DNA of 6,886 nt, taken from contig JAYZCG010000004.1 of NCBI GenBank assembly GCA_036338435.1, positions 1 to 6,886 on the forward strand. The letters run 5' to 3'. Source of the stretch: JAPYTY01 sp036338435. Lineage in GTDB: Bacteria; Acidobacteriota; UBA6911; RPQK01; JADFOI01. Under the pieces are notes generated by a model. That model searched no databases, had not been told where the DNA came from, and saw only the letters and a program-made list of their open reading frames with translations. The translations under genes were made by a program, and so were the position numbers. Positions 1-6,318 of the stretch are shown here, piece after piece. Every line of letters begins with the position of its first letter. The first letter of the stretch is position 1.

Positions 1-146
1 AAGGTTTGACCCTGGGTACCACAGAATATGGCCACTCATTCTCTTCAGTGGTGGGACAGGACAATTTGTGGGGGGTACAGTTTCACCCGGAAAGATCCGG
101 GGAGATCGGACTCAAACTTCTCCAGAATTTTGTGGAGTTCAGCTAG
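1..146 (+). CDS. hisH: HisH, glutaminase subunit of imidazole glycerol phosphate synthase (3' end only)
   Basis: The last 47 codons (frame beginning at base 3) are visible; the start lies off the left edge. HisH is the class I glutamine amidotransferase that hydrolyses glutamine and passes ammonia to HisF in the cytoplasm. The visible part contains TTEYGHSF and then GVQFHPERSG, the hallmark C-terminal block of this family. The catalytic His (codon 84-86) and Glu (codon 90-92) of the Cys-His-Glu triad are present, and the nucleophilic Cys would lie off the window. The ending GLKLLQNFVEFS is normal for HisH, so the C-terminus is intact. hisA starts 2 nt after the stop, which implies translational coupling, and the synthase partner hisF follows hisA. 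Identification is by recognised family motifs. Confidence 0.95.
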   Translation, partial: GLTLGTTEYGHSFSSVVGQDNLWGVQFHPERSGEIGLKLLQNFVEFS

Positions 147-148
147 TC

Positions 149-868
149 ATGATTGTAATGCCAGCTATTGATTTGATTGCCGGGAGATGTGTGCGTTTAT
201 ACCGGGGAGATTTCACCCAGCAGACAACCTATGAAAAGGATCCAATCGAACAGGGAAAAGCATTTCAGACGGCTGGGTTTTCCCGACTGCACTTAGTAGA
301 TCTAGAAGGTGCACGTGATGGGATGGGTCGGAATCGTCAAAAAATCCAGGAAGTGGTGAAGGCGCTAGACATTCCTGTGCAGGTAGGGGGAGGTATCAGG
401 AAGCGCCAGGACATAATACAGCTTCTGGGTGCCGGTGTGCATTATCTAATTTTGGGAACCTCAATATTGAACGATCCGGAGGGGGTAACACAATGGATCG
501 ATGAATGGGGACCCGAGTATTTTATTGCTAGTCTTGATTTACAGAGAGGGGAATTGTGCGGCGAGGGATGGGTAGAGCAGAGTAATGTTGCATTACGTGA
601 GGTGTGTGAGCAGATTATGAGCTGGGGAATTCCTCAGGTGATCTGTACGGATGTTGAACGGGATGGAACATTGACGCATCCCAACTATCAAACATATAGA
701 GAATTATTTGATTGTTTTTCTGGTTCTGTTCAACTTGTTGCGGCTGGTGGTATCAGTCAACCTATGCACATCGCTAGACTTGAAAAAATTGGTATAGATG
801 GTGCAGTCGTTGGGAAAGCTCTTTACGAGGGAGATGTAGATTGGAAGGATTTTGTCAATGCTGGCTAA
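149..868 (+). CDS. hisA: HisA, ProFAR isomerase (phosphoribosylformimino-AICAR-P isomerase)
   Basis: Encodes 239 residues, the usual HisA length. The enzyme performs the Amadori isomerisation of ProFAR to PRFAR in histidine synthesis and is a cytoplasmic TIM barrel. The N-terminus MIVMPAIDLIAGR carries catalytic Asp8, and the second acid-base residue is Asp130 in ASLDLQRG. Phosphate-binding glycine motifs are seen at QVGGGI (78-83) and AAGGIS (198-203), and the ICTDVERDGT strand at 165-174 is typical. I chose ATG 149 because the family starts immediately before this PAID motif and a GGAG lies at 134-137, 11 nt upstream. An open frame reaches back to 68, but that stretch overlaps hisH in another frame and has no family similarity. 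The gene follows hisH by 2 nt and overlaps hisF by 11 nt. All key residues are present. Confidence 0.97.
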   Translation: MIVMPAIDLIAGRCVRLYRGDFTQQTTYEKDPIEQGKAFQTAGFSRLHLVDLEGARDGMGRNRQKIQEVVKALDIPVQVGGGIRKRQDIIQLLGAGVHYLILGTSILNDPEGVTQWIDEWGPEYFIASLDLQRGELCGEGWVEQSNVALREVCEQIMSWGIPQVICTDVERDGTLTHPNYQTYRELFDCFSGSVQLVAAGGISQPMHIARLEKIGIDGAVVGKALYEGDVDWKDFVNAG

Positions 869-1628
869 GAGGATTATCCCCTGCTTAGATATGGCCAACG
901 GACGAGTTGTCAAAGGAGTCCATTTTAAAGATTTAAAGGATGCCGGAGATCCTGTCGAATTAGGCAGTCGTTACTATCAGCATGGAGCTGATGAGTTAGT
1001 TTTTTTAGACATTACGGCAACAGTTGAGATGCGCAAGACAGTTGTGGAAGTGGTCAAAAGGGTTGCCGACTCCATTTTTATACCCTTTACAGTCGGCGGC
1101 GGGATCTCGACAAGTGACCACATTTGTGAATTGTTACGAGCTGGAGCCGACAAGGTTTCTATCAACAGTGCAGCGGTGAAGAATCCCGGACTAGTGAGTG
1201 AGGCTGCAAGTATTTATGGGTCTCAGTGTGTTGTCTTGGCTATTGATGCTAAGCAGGTCGGAGATAAGTGGAAGGTTTTCATCGGAGGCGGTCGCGTGGA
1301 AACAGATCTGGATGTTTTGGAGTGGGTTGAGAGAGGAGAGATGCTAGGAGCAGGAGAAATTTTACTTACCTCAATGGATTGCGATGGAACACAGACGGGA
1401 TATGATCTGGAATTGTTGTACAAGGTTTCTGAAAGTGTTCGAATTCCGGTCATTGCTTCCGGGGGAGCAGGTTCTCCTGAACATCTTCTGGATGCGCTAA
1501 ACAAGGGGCAAGCCGATGCAGTTTTGGCTGCTAGTATTTTCCACTACGATCGTTATTCAATTAAAGCGGTAAAGGACTACTTGGCGAATAATGGCGTAAA
1601 TGTGAGGAGAGTAAAGTCGATTAGCTAA
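858..1628 (+). CDS. hisF: HisF, cyclase subunit of imidazole glycerol phosphate synthase
   Basis: Encodes 256 residues, the standard length. With HisH it converts PRFAR plus ammonia into imidazole glycerol phosphate and AICAR, in the cytoplasm. The protein opens MLAKRIIPCLD, with catalytic Asp11. The second catalytic aspartate is Asp130 in VVLAIDAK, exactly the family numbering. Phosphate-binding loops are TVGGGIS (78-84) and the SGGAG motif near residue 200, followed by ALAAS-like VLAASIFHY. ATG 858 is preferred over the in-frame TTG at 852 because HisF proteins begin MLAKRIIP and AAGGA at 845-849 lies 8 nt upstream. The start lies inside the hisA end (11-nt overlap), typical of translationally coupled his genes. 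The TIM-barrel architecture appears intact. Confidence 0.97.
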   Translation: MLAKRIIPCLDMANGRVVKGVHFKDLKDAGDPVELGSRYYQHGADELVFLDITATVEMRKTVVEVVKRVADSIFIPFTVGGGISTSDHICELLRAGADKVSINSAAVKNPGLVSEAASIYGSQCVVLAIDAKQVGDKWKVFIGGGRVETDLDVLEWVERGEMLGAGEILLTSMDCDGTQTGYDLELLYKVSESVRIPVIASGGAGSPEHLLDALNKGQADAVLAASIFHYDRYSIKAVKDYLANNGVNVRRVKSIS

Positions 1629-1744
1629 GAAGCGAATCTCAGAACACGGATATAGCGAACGCATCACAACTGGAGCCAGTCAAAGCTTCTTACTTTAAAT
1701 TGTTTCTTCAAAACTATATGACATATGAAATGGATGGCTTGATC
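1629..1744 (+). other. hisF-hisIE intergenic spacer (116 nt)
   Basis: The other his junctions here are 2 nt apart or overlapping, so this gap is long for the operon. It contains no clear promoter, terminator or strong ribosome-binding site. The hisIE reading frame is open across the whole spacer (no in-frame stop from 1625), but the only start codons in it are TTG 1700, ATG 1718 and ATG 1730. An 8-bp inverted repeat joins taagaagc at 1626-1633 (overlapping the hisF stop) to gcttctta at 1685-1692. Its long loop makes function doubtful. Confidence 0.5.
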
Positions 1745-2368
1745 ATGGATGTTAAGAAACTTGATTGGGAAAAAATGAATGGCTTGATCCCCGCTATCGT
1801 ACAAGATAGTGGATCGGGCCGTGTCTTGATGCTTGGGTTTATGAGTCCAGAGGCACTCGAAAAAACTCTAGAGAGTCGGCTAGTGACATTTTGGAGCCGT
1901 AGCCGGAAAACGTTGTGGACCAAGGGGACGACTTCTGGAAATTATCTAAAACTGCAGAAAATCAGTTATGACTGCGACGCAGATACCATACTGGTTGTGG
2001 TCAACCCTGAGGGACCATGCTGTCATCGAGGTACATTGTCATGTTTTACTCCAGACAATGAGTTCGTTGGACTCGAATTCTTAGGATATCTAGAGAGGTT
2101 GATTGCGGATCGACGCAGTGAGATGTCGTCAAATTCTTATACTGCGAAGCTGTTTACCGACGGAATTTCTCAAATTGCCAAGAAGGTAGGCGAGGAGGCA
2201 GTCGAGGTAATTTTGTCTGCTTCTGAGGAAAGACAGCGATCCATTGAAGAGACGGGAGATCTGATCTACCATCTTTTAGTCTTTCTTAACGAAAGGGAAG
2301 TGACGTGGAAAGAGGTTATGGAAGAACTCCAAAGTAGGCACTTAAAGGATCAACATCCACGGGATTGA
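1745..2368 (+). CDS. hisIE: HisIE, bifunctional phosphoribosyl-AMP cyclohydrolase / phosphoribosyl-ATP pyrophosphatase
   Basis: Encodes 207 residues from ATG 1745, close to E. coli HisIE (about 203). It catalyses removal of pyrophosphate from PR-ATP and then ring opening of PR-AMP, in the cytoplasm. The HisI domain (about 1-115) shows LDWEK, LWTKGTTSGN, and the metal-binding run with Asp76, Cys77, Asp78 and Asp80 followed by PCCHRG (91-96) and SCF (Cys100), which supplies the zinc cysteines. The HisE domain (about 115-207) is MazG-like and helical, with KKVGEEAVEV (146-155) and EETGDLIYHLLVFL (168-181), whose acidic residues bind Mg-pyrophosphate. The start is uncertain. ATG 1730 and ATG 1718 are in frame upstream; 1745 has a weak GGATGG 6 nt before it and places LDWEK near where the family has it. 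It is the last gene of the visible operon. Confidence 0.95.
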   Translation: MDVKKLDWEKMNGLIPAIVQDSGSGRVLMLGFMSPEALEKTLESRLVTFWSRSRKTLWTKGTTSGNYLKLQKISYDCDADTILVVVNPEGPCCHRGTLSCFTPDNEFVGLEFLGYLERLIADRRSEMSSNSYTAKLFTDGISQIAKKVGEEAVEVILSASEERQRSIEETGDLIYHLLVFLNEREVTWKEVMEELQSRHLKDQHPRD

Positions 2369-2406
2369 AATTCACAAAGTCGTGTGATCTGAAGCTAGCA
2401 ACCACA

Positions 2407-2422
2407 AACGGGGGCTTCCGTT
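2407..2422 (-). terminator. weak hairpin at the end of the MlaF-like gene
   Basis: A 5-bp stem, aacgg (2407-2411) with ccgtt (2418-2422), has a 6-nt loop and overlaps the stop codon of the minus-strand ATPase gene. On the minus strand it is followed only by a poor T stretch (TTTGTGGTT). It lies between the convergent ends of hisIE and the ATPase gene, where a terminator is expected, but it is a weak candidate. Confidence 0.25.
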
Positions 2423-3323
2423 AGCCGAGCAAGGTATCTCTAGTTCTCTCATCCGCACTTCTTCCTGTGATAAAGGCTTGAACAAAGGGGTCAGATGAGG
2501 TGTTGAAGTCTTCCTGCCTGCCTTCAAATCGGATCATCCCATCTTTGAGCAAGATAATCCGATCAGCCAGAATCTCCAGGCATTTCAGGTCATGGGTTAC
2601 AACAATGGAGGTAAGATGCTGTTGTTTGCTCAGTCTTTGGATATGTTTTGTAAGAGATTTTCTGGCAAGTGGATCTAAGCCTGCTGTTGGTTCGTCGTAG
2701 AGAATAACTTCTGGATTGCTGGCAATTGCTCGGGAAATGGCAACTAGTTTCTTAGTCCCGATACTGAGCTCGTCACCCTGTAGTTGAGCTTGATCTTCGA
2801 GGCCTACGGCCTGCAGAAGATATTGTACACGGCTGTTAATCATGGATTCATCCATCGTTCCCATTTCTCGAAGTGGGTAAGCTATGTTCTCCTGAATATT
2901 GAGGAAATCAAAGATAGCTCCTCCTTGGAAAACATAGGCAACACGTTTACGAAGCGCCAACAACTCGTTTTCGTACATGTGATTGAGATTTTTGTTCGCG
3001 AACACGACGTGGCCGCTATCCGGTTTAAGAAACCCTGTGATCAGTTTGAGAGTGACGCTTTTCCCACTGCCACTTTGTCCAAGGATTCCCAATGTTTCTC
3101 CCTGTCGAACTTTAAAACTAATTCCTTGAATGACTGGAGAATCAAACGATTTGTGAACCTGATGCAGTTCCACAATTGATTGATATTGGGAGTGGTGTGA
3201 CTGAAGAGAGCTTGTGGCAATTTGTTGGCGCGTCTTGGAAGGGAAAAGCTGGTGGGCCACCAGGAAGGTGAGAAGGACCAGATACCCAGAGAATAGGATC
3301 ACCACAAAAACCTGGAAAATCAT
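2421..3323 (-). CDS. MlaF-like ABC transporter ATPase with an N-terminal transmembrane segment
   Basis: Encodes 300 residues. The ABC domain (about 50-290) belongs to the MlaF/Mce-associated group, whose members energise phospholipid transport between the inner and outer membranes. Walker A is GQSGSGKS (82-89). The Q-loop reads YVFQGGAIFDFLNIQENIAYPL-like around 130-151, with FQGGA typical of MlaF. Walker B is VILYDEPTAGLDP (206-218), and the H-loop is VVTHD (241-245). The DPFVQAFITG tail near 278-287 resembles the DPRVRQFLDG end of E. coli MlaF. Two oddities are visible. Residues 3-25 form a strongly hydrophobic stretch that looks like a membrane anchor, absent from ordinary MlaF. The signature motif is LSIGT (186-190) instead of LSGGM/Q. 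The start at 3323 has TGAG about 5 nt upstream; a GTG at residue 51 lacks such a site. No MlaE or MlaD gene is adjacent. The subfamily is likely but the function is inferred. Confidence 0.88.
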   Translation of the reverse strand: MIFQVFVVILFSGYLVLLTFLVAHQLFPSKTRQQIATSSLQSHHSQYQSIVELHQVHKSFDSPVIQGISFKVRQGETLGILGQSGSGKSVTLKLITGFLKPDSGHVVFANKNLNHMYENELLALRKRVAYVFQGGAIFDFLNIQENIAYPLREMGTMDESMINSRVQYLLQAVGLEDQAQLQGDELSIGTKKLVAISRAIASNPEVILYDEPTAGLDPLARKSLTKHIQRLSKQQHLTSIVVTHDLKCLEILADRIILLKDGMIRFEGRQEDFNTSSDPFVQAFITGRSADERTRDTLLG

Positions 3324-3392
3324 TTTTTCTCAGTAACCGAACCAGATGTTTTTTTTGACACTTGACTCGAAGGTAAACGAGAGAGATTTCTG
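3324..3392 (-). other. spacer between the 112-residue gene and the MlaF-like gene
   Basis: The two minus-strand genes are 69 nt apart. I see no convincing terminator or promoter between them, so co-transcription is possible. The only useful element is the TGAG next to the downstream start codon. Confidence 0.5.
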
Positions 3393-3731
3393 TTAGTGGC
3401 GGATCTGAAACCGGACCAATTTTTTTGCCATTTCTCGCTTCCGACTGCGACCACTGGCTCGGTAGTCATTGAGCCACGTACGCAGTTCCTTGTGATCCAT
3501 TTCTAGAACCTCGCACACCCAGAACAAACTTCCTGGGCAGCTATCATTAGAGTCAAACCATTCTACAGCATCTCTTCTCCACAAGTCCCAATCTTTGTTG
3601 GCGCTCTTTTTGGGAGCTACTATATCCCGGAAGGCTTGGAGCAGAATGCCCAGGGCTAGATTTCTCATGGGCGGATCCGCACTTTTCTTTTGCGGATATA
3701 GCCCTTCGCTTTCGAGAACTGTTGCTTTCAT
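3393..3731 (-). CDS. small conserved-hypothetical-like protein (112 aa), possible helix-turn-helix-like fold
   Basis: I do not recognise a named function. The protein has a variable N-terminus (1-22), a helical segment LALGILLQAFRDIV (25-38), then WRRDAVEWFDSND (51-63) and SLFWVCEVLEMDHKELRTWL (68-87), and a basic C-terminus rich in Arg and Lys (91-112). The order of an AxxWF segment, then an F-x-x-x-C-E-x-L block and an L-R-x-x-L ending, matches from memory a family of short hypothetical proteins in Deltaproteobacteria-like genomes. That C-terminal part looks like a DNA-binding-type helical bundle. No signal peptide or membrane segment is present. ATG 3731 is preceded only by a weak GAG about 10 nt upstream; Met22 is an alternative start. 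It lies 69 nt upstream of the MlaF-like ATPase and could share its transcript. A role in regulation is only a guess. Confidence 0.7.
   Translation of the reverse strand: MKATVLESEGLYPQKKSADPPMRNLALGILLQAFRDIVAPKKSANKDWDLWRRDAVEWFDSNDSCPGSLFWVCEVLEMDHKELRTWLNDYRASGRSRKREMAKKLVRFQIRH
3675..3697. repeat. 7-bp hairpin inside the 5' part of the 112-residue gene
   Basis: atccgca (3675-3681) pairs perfectly with tgcggat (3691-3697) around a 9-nt pyrimidine-rich loop. It overlaps a perfect 10-bp palindrome, gcggatccgc, at 3671-3680. The hairpin lies about 35-57 nt after the start codon of the minus-strand gene. It may be chance coding sequence. Confidence 0.3.
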
Positions 3732-3771
3732 TTTTTGATACTCACAATGGTGTCACCCTTCTCACAGGGAG

Positions 3772-3777
3772 ACTATA
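3772..3777 (-). promoter_or_regulatory. possible -10 box for the 112-residue gene
   Basis: On the minus strand this reads TATAGT, five of six matches to the sigma-70 -10 consensus, about 40 nt upstream of the start codon at 3731. The -35 region at 17-nt spacing (TCTAAT) is poor, so this is a weak candidate. Confidence 0.22.
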
Positions 3778-4032
3778 TCTTTCACCTTCAATAGATTAGA
3801 CGCTTAACTGACAAAAAAGTTTCACGCCATCATCATACACAGGACCTCTGAAAAATTGGATAATCAGTAGAGATCATCCATGTTTTCGCAAGATCGATGA
3901 TTTTGATACCTATTGCCCTTGCTGCCTTGAGAACGCGAGGGTCTTAGATCGTTCCGGGCTAGAGAAATCGATGGCATACATTGACCACTAGCAATACTGT
4001 GACTCCCACTGGATAATAGTTACTGAATTATT

Positions 4033-4038
4033 TAAAAT
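4033..4038 (+). promoter_or_regulatory. possible -10 box for tpx
   Basis: TAAAAT matches five of six -10 consensus positions and lies 33 nt before the tpx start codon, leaving room for the GGGAGG ribosome-binding site in the leader. No good -35 box lies at 16-18 nt spacing. Confidence 0.25.
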
Positions 4039-4071
4039 GCGCCCTTGTTCTGGGAGGAAATATTAGAAATT

Positions 4072-4590
4072 ATGGAAAGAAAAAATGCGGTCACTGTAGA
4101 AGGCAATCCCTTTACTTTAGTCGGACCTGAATTGAAGGTGGGAGATCAAGCTCCGGAATTTGAGGTGGTTGGAAAGGATTTGCAGTCTGTGACTCTGGCC
4201 GATACAGGTAGTGCAGTGAGGGTTTTTAGTGTCGTTTCGTCTTTAGATACACCTGTTTGCGATGCTCAGTCGCGCCGATTTTCAGAAGAAGCTGCTAAAT
4301 TAACGGATGCTCATATCTACACCATTAGCATGGATCTTCCTTTTGCTCAGTCACGATGGTGTGGCGTAGCAGAGGTCGGAAACCTTACCATGCTGTCGGA
4401 TCATCGAGATGCGATCTTCGGGTCTCGATATGGGACTCTTATCAAAGAATCGCGTCTCAACTGTAGGGCTATCTTTGTGGTTGACCAGGATGACACGCTT
4501 CGATATGTGGAGTACGTCAGGGAAATCGCGCAACATCCCGACTACGAAAGAGCTCTGAAGGCAATACACACGCTATGTTCTGTGTTGTAA
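4072..4590 (+). CDS. tpx: Thiol peroxidase Tpx (atypical 2-Cys peroxiredoxin)
   Basis: Encodes 172 residues, near the usual 165-170. Tpx reduces hydrogen peroxide and organic (lipid) hydroperoxides using thioredoxin; E. coli Tpx works in the periplasm or its margin, but no signal peptide is seen here. The peroxidatic cysteine is Cys63 in SLDTPVC with Thr60 of the T-x-x-C motif. The resolving cysteine is Cys97 in DLPFAQSRWCG, the Tpx signature. The active-site arginine is probably Arg132 in NCRAIFVVD. Two further cysteines (131 and 169) are not part of the standard mechanism. ATG 4072 is chosen because Tpx proteins begin just before the VxxxGNPxTL motif; GGGAGG at 4052-4057 lies 14 nt upstream, slightly far. 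An in-frame TTG at 4045 would place that site inside the gene. It stands alone, divergent from the 112-residue gene and convergent with the peptidase gene. Confidence 0.95.
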   Translation: MERKNAVTVEGNPFTLVGPELKVGDQAPEFEVVGKDLQSVTLADTGSAVRVFSVVSSLDTPVCDAQSRRFSEEAAKLTDAHIYTISMDLPFAQSRWCGVAEVGNLTMLSDHRDAIFGSRYGTLIKESRLNCRAIFVVDQDDTLRYVEYVREIAQHPDYERALKAIHTLCSVL

Positions 4591-4632
4591 ATGGGGTTGT
4601 ACAATCTGTCACGTTAGAAATGCTTCCACTAC

Positions 4633-6279
4633 TCATCTACTGTCTAGCTGAATAGGGGTGAGGGTATCTGCGGCTTGCCAAGCACAAAGAAAAATGAGGC
4701 GTGTTATTTTTTCCAATTTCTCATAGTTTATTTTATCAGCGGTATCGGTGGCTTGGTGATAATCAGGATGAAGTCCGGTGTGAAAAAACAATGACGGCAC
4801 ATTACTTACCAGAAAGGGCCAATTGTCACTGCGCCGCAGCAGATTGCTGGGATTTTGGTCATACTGAAGTTTTAGATTCAGGCCGATTTGCTCATTCTGT
4901 GCCGTGACAAGTGACTGGAGATCTTGGCTACGACTGTAACCGAGAAGGTGAAGACTGTTGGTGTTTTCAGTTGCACTTTGTTTCTCCAGACCCCGGAAGC
5001 GGTGATTTCCTGGATCTGGGATTTCTTCATTGCGGCCGATCATGTCCATTTGAAATAGTGCAGTTGTTTTTTCTAGTGGATGTGGAGGATGCGCCGTGTA
5101 GTACCAAGAGCCCAAAAGCCCATACTCCTCAGCGTTCCAAGCTGCAAAGATAACGGAACGTCGTGGTTGTTCATTAGCTAAAGCAAATGCTTCTGCGATT
5201 TCCAAAAGGGCCACCATCCCACTGGCGTTGTCATCGGCGCCATTGAAAATTTGTCCATCATGGACTCCGACATGATCAAAGTGTGCGCTCACTATAATCC
5301 ATTCGTCCTTTAACGTAGGATCTGAACCAGAAATGTACGCTAGTACGTTGCGAAGAGGAGTCCGATTTCTGACAATGGCCGTTTCCAGAGTAACTTCAGA
5401 ATCGAGGACAGGGGATTTGTAGAGTGGGTCCTCTTCGTCAATTTTCCTCTGAACATCCTGAAGTCCAAGTATTGAATCGCGTAAGACAACTCGAGTAAAT
5501 CCTTCGGAGGTGTGGACCACTGGAATTTTCACCAAATCGATCCACACTTCCAACGCATATTGTGCCTGTTCCTGATTTGCCGGCCAGACAGATCTTGCAC
5601 GACGTGAGAAGCCACGATTTCCTGACCCGCGCAATGAAGAATGAGCTATGATTAACCCAACAGCACCGTGGGCTTGGGCATTCAAGATCTTACGAAATTC
5701 TTCGCTGTGTTGGGTGTCTAGCAGCCCTTCGAACCGACTTTCTGGATCTCGTGCGTTGGGTTCTCCCTCTAGGACTAGGACAACTTTACCTTCCACGTCG
5801 AGTCCATCGTAATCGTCGTATGCATACTCTGGGGCGCTAATTCCATAGCCCGCAAAAACTAGTGGGGCCGTAATGTCGCCATTGGCCGATAGGTGTGATG
5901 GAAAGTAGTTTGTACTGAGTATGGCCACCGTGGAAAGAGATGAATTAGCCCGCCTGATCGCTAGCTGGTTATTTTCCAAGAGCTTGCCCTGGGCTAGGTG
6001 GAAGTATTGGTAATAGCTATCCTTGAGGACGGGCTTGAGTCCCATTTTTTCAAAGCGATGGGCCATATAGCTGGAAGCCACTTTATTGGACAGAGTGTTG
6101 ATTTCACGACCTTGCATTTCATCGGAAGCAAGGAAGTATAGTGTCGATTTGAGTTCTTTGGCCTGAATGGTTTTAGAGCTGTTCAGCACCGAAGTATTGG
6201 GGGGAGAAGTGGCCATAACAATACTAACAAAAGAGCTACACAGTACGAGTAAAATGGCAGAGTTTGTCTTTCCAAACAT
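4633..6279 (-). CDS. Secreted M28-family zinc metallopeptidase with PA-like domain
   Basis: Encodes 548 residues. Residues 1-23 form a Sec signal peptide (Lys4, hydrophobic SAILLVLCSSFVSIVMA, likely cut after VMA). Cys14 is not in a lipobox, so a soluble periplasmic or secreted protein is expected. A PA-like insert (about 138-300) is suggested by LVFAGYGISAPEYAYDDY, the GKVVLVLEG strand and AHGAVGLII. The catalytic domain (about 305-540) has the full co-catalytic zinc set by comparison with Aeromonas aminopeptidase: His333 and Asp335 (SAHFDH), bridging Asp349 (GADDNASG), base Glu384 and ligand Glu385 (NAEEYG), Asp412 (QMDMIG) and His508 (HPDYHQATDT). It probably trims amino acids from peptides; substrate preference cannot be read. 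No clear ribosome-binding site precedes ATG 6279. It lies 80 nt downstream of the ABC ATPase gene on the same strand and converges with tpx across a 42-nt gap. Confidence 0.93.
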   Translation of the reverse strand: MFGKTNSAILLVLCSSFVSIVMATSPPNTSVLNSSKTIQAKELKSTLYFLASDEMQGREINTLSNKVASSYMAHRFEKMGLKPVLKDSYYQYFHLAQGKLLENNQLAIRRANSSLSTVAILSTNYFPSHLSANGDITAPLVFAGYGISAPEYAYDDYDGLDVEGKVVLVLEGEPNARDPESRFEGLLDTQHSEEFRKILNAQAHGAVGLIIAHSSLRGSGNRGFSRRARSVWPANQEQAQYALEVWIDLVKIPVVHTSEGFTRVVLRDSILGLQDVQRKIDEEDPLYKSPVLDSEVTLETAIVRNRTPLRNVLAYISGSDPTLKDEWIIVSAHFDHVGVHDGQIFNGADDNASGMVALLEIAEAFALANEQPRRSVIFAAWNAEEYGLLGSWYYTAHPPHPLEKTTALFQMDMIGRNEEIPDPGNHRFRGLEKQSATENTNSLHLLGYSRSQDLQSLVTAQNEQIGLNLKLQYDQNPSNLLRRSDNWPFLVSNVPSLFFHTGLHPDYHQATDTADKINYEKLEKITRLIFLCAWQAADTLTPIQLDSR

Positions 6280-6318
6280 GGGATTGTCATTGTAGCGGAT
6301 TTGTTTAGTAAGTCTACC

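Larger units (their letters stand above)
3732..4071. other. 340-nt divergent intergenic region
   Basis: This AT-rich stretch separates the start of the minus-strand 112-residue gene from the start of tpx on the plus strand, so it should hold promoters for both directions. Two hexamers resembling -10 boxes are listed separately. There is no complete gene. On the minus strand a 36-codon stop-free stretch (3833-3943) reads like protein (RVLKAARAIGIKIID) but lacks a start codon and is closed by stops on both sides, so it could be the remnant of a decayed gene. I see no RNA gene, riboswitch or repeat array here. Confidence 0.55.

Noticed and set aside
68..148. N-terminal extension of HisA from ATG 68
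   Set aside because: It overlaps the conserved hisH end in another frame, and the HisA family begins at the MIVMPAID motif at 149.
1626..1692. 8-bp inverted repeat around the hisF-hisIE gap as a terminator or attenuator
   Set aside because: The 51-nt loop is long, no T run follows and there is no leader-peptide signature such as a histidine codon run.
2784..3179. 131-codon open frame on the plus strand
   Set aside because: It lies wholly antisense to the well-supported MlaF-like ATPase, has no family-like motifs and no ribosome-binding site I could see; it is a shadow frame.
3355..3361. TTGACA-like -35 box on the plus strand
   Set aside because: No matching -10 box follows at 16-18 nt and no plus-strand gene lies downstream; it falls in the spacer of two minus-strand genes.
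4045..4071. Longer Tpx start at TTG 4045
   Set aside because: It would place the GGGAGG ribosome-binding site within the coding sequence, and Tpx proteins normally start near ATG 4072.
4591..4632. Bidirectional terminator between tpx and the peptidase gene
   Set aside because: Only an 8-bp palindrome without a loop (ttgtacaa) is seen; no GC-rich stem with T tract on either strand.
6237..6240. Lipoprotein signal at Cys14 of the M28 peptidase
   Set aside because: The residues before the cysteine (LVL) do not fit the lipobox, which needs Gly, Ala or Ser just before Cys; an ordinary Sec signal peptide fits better.
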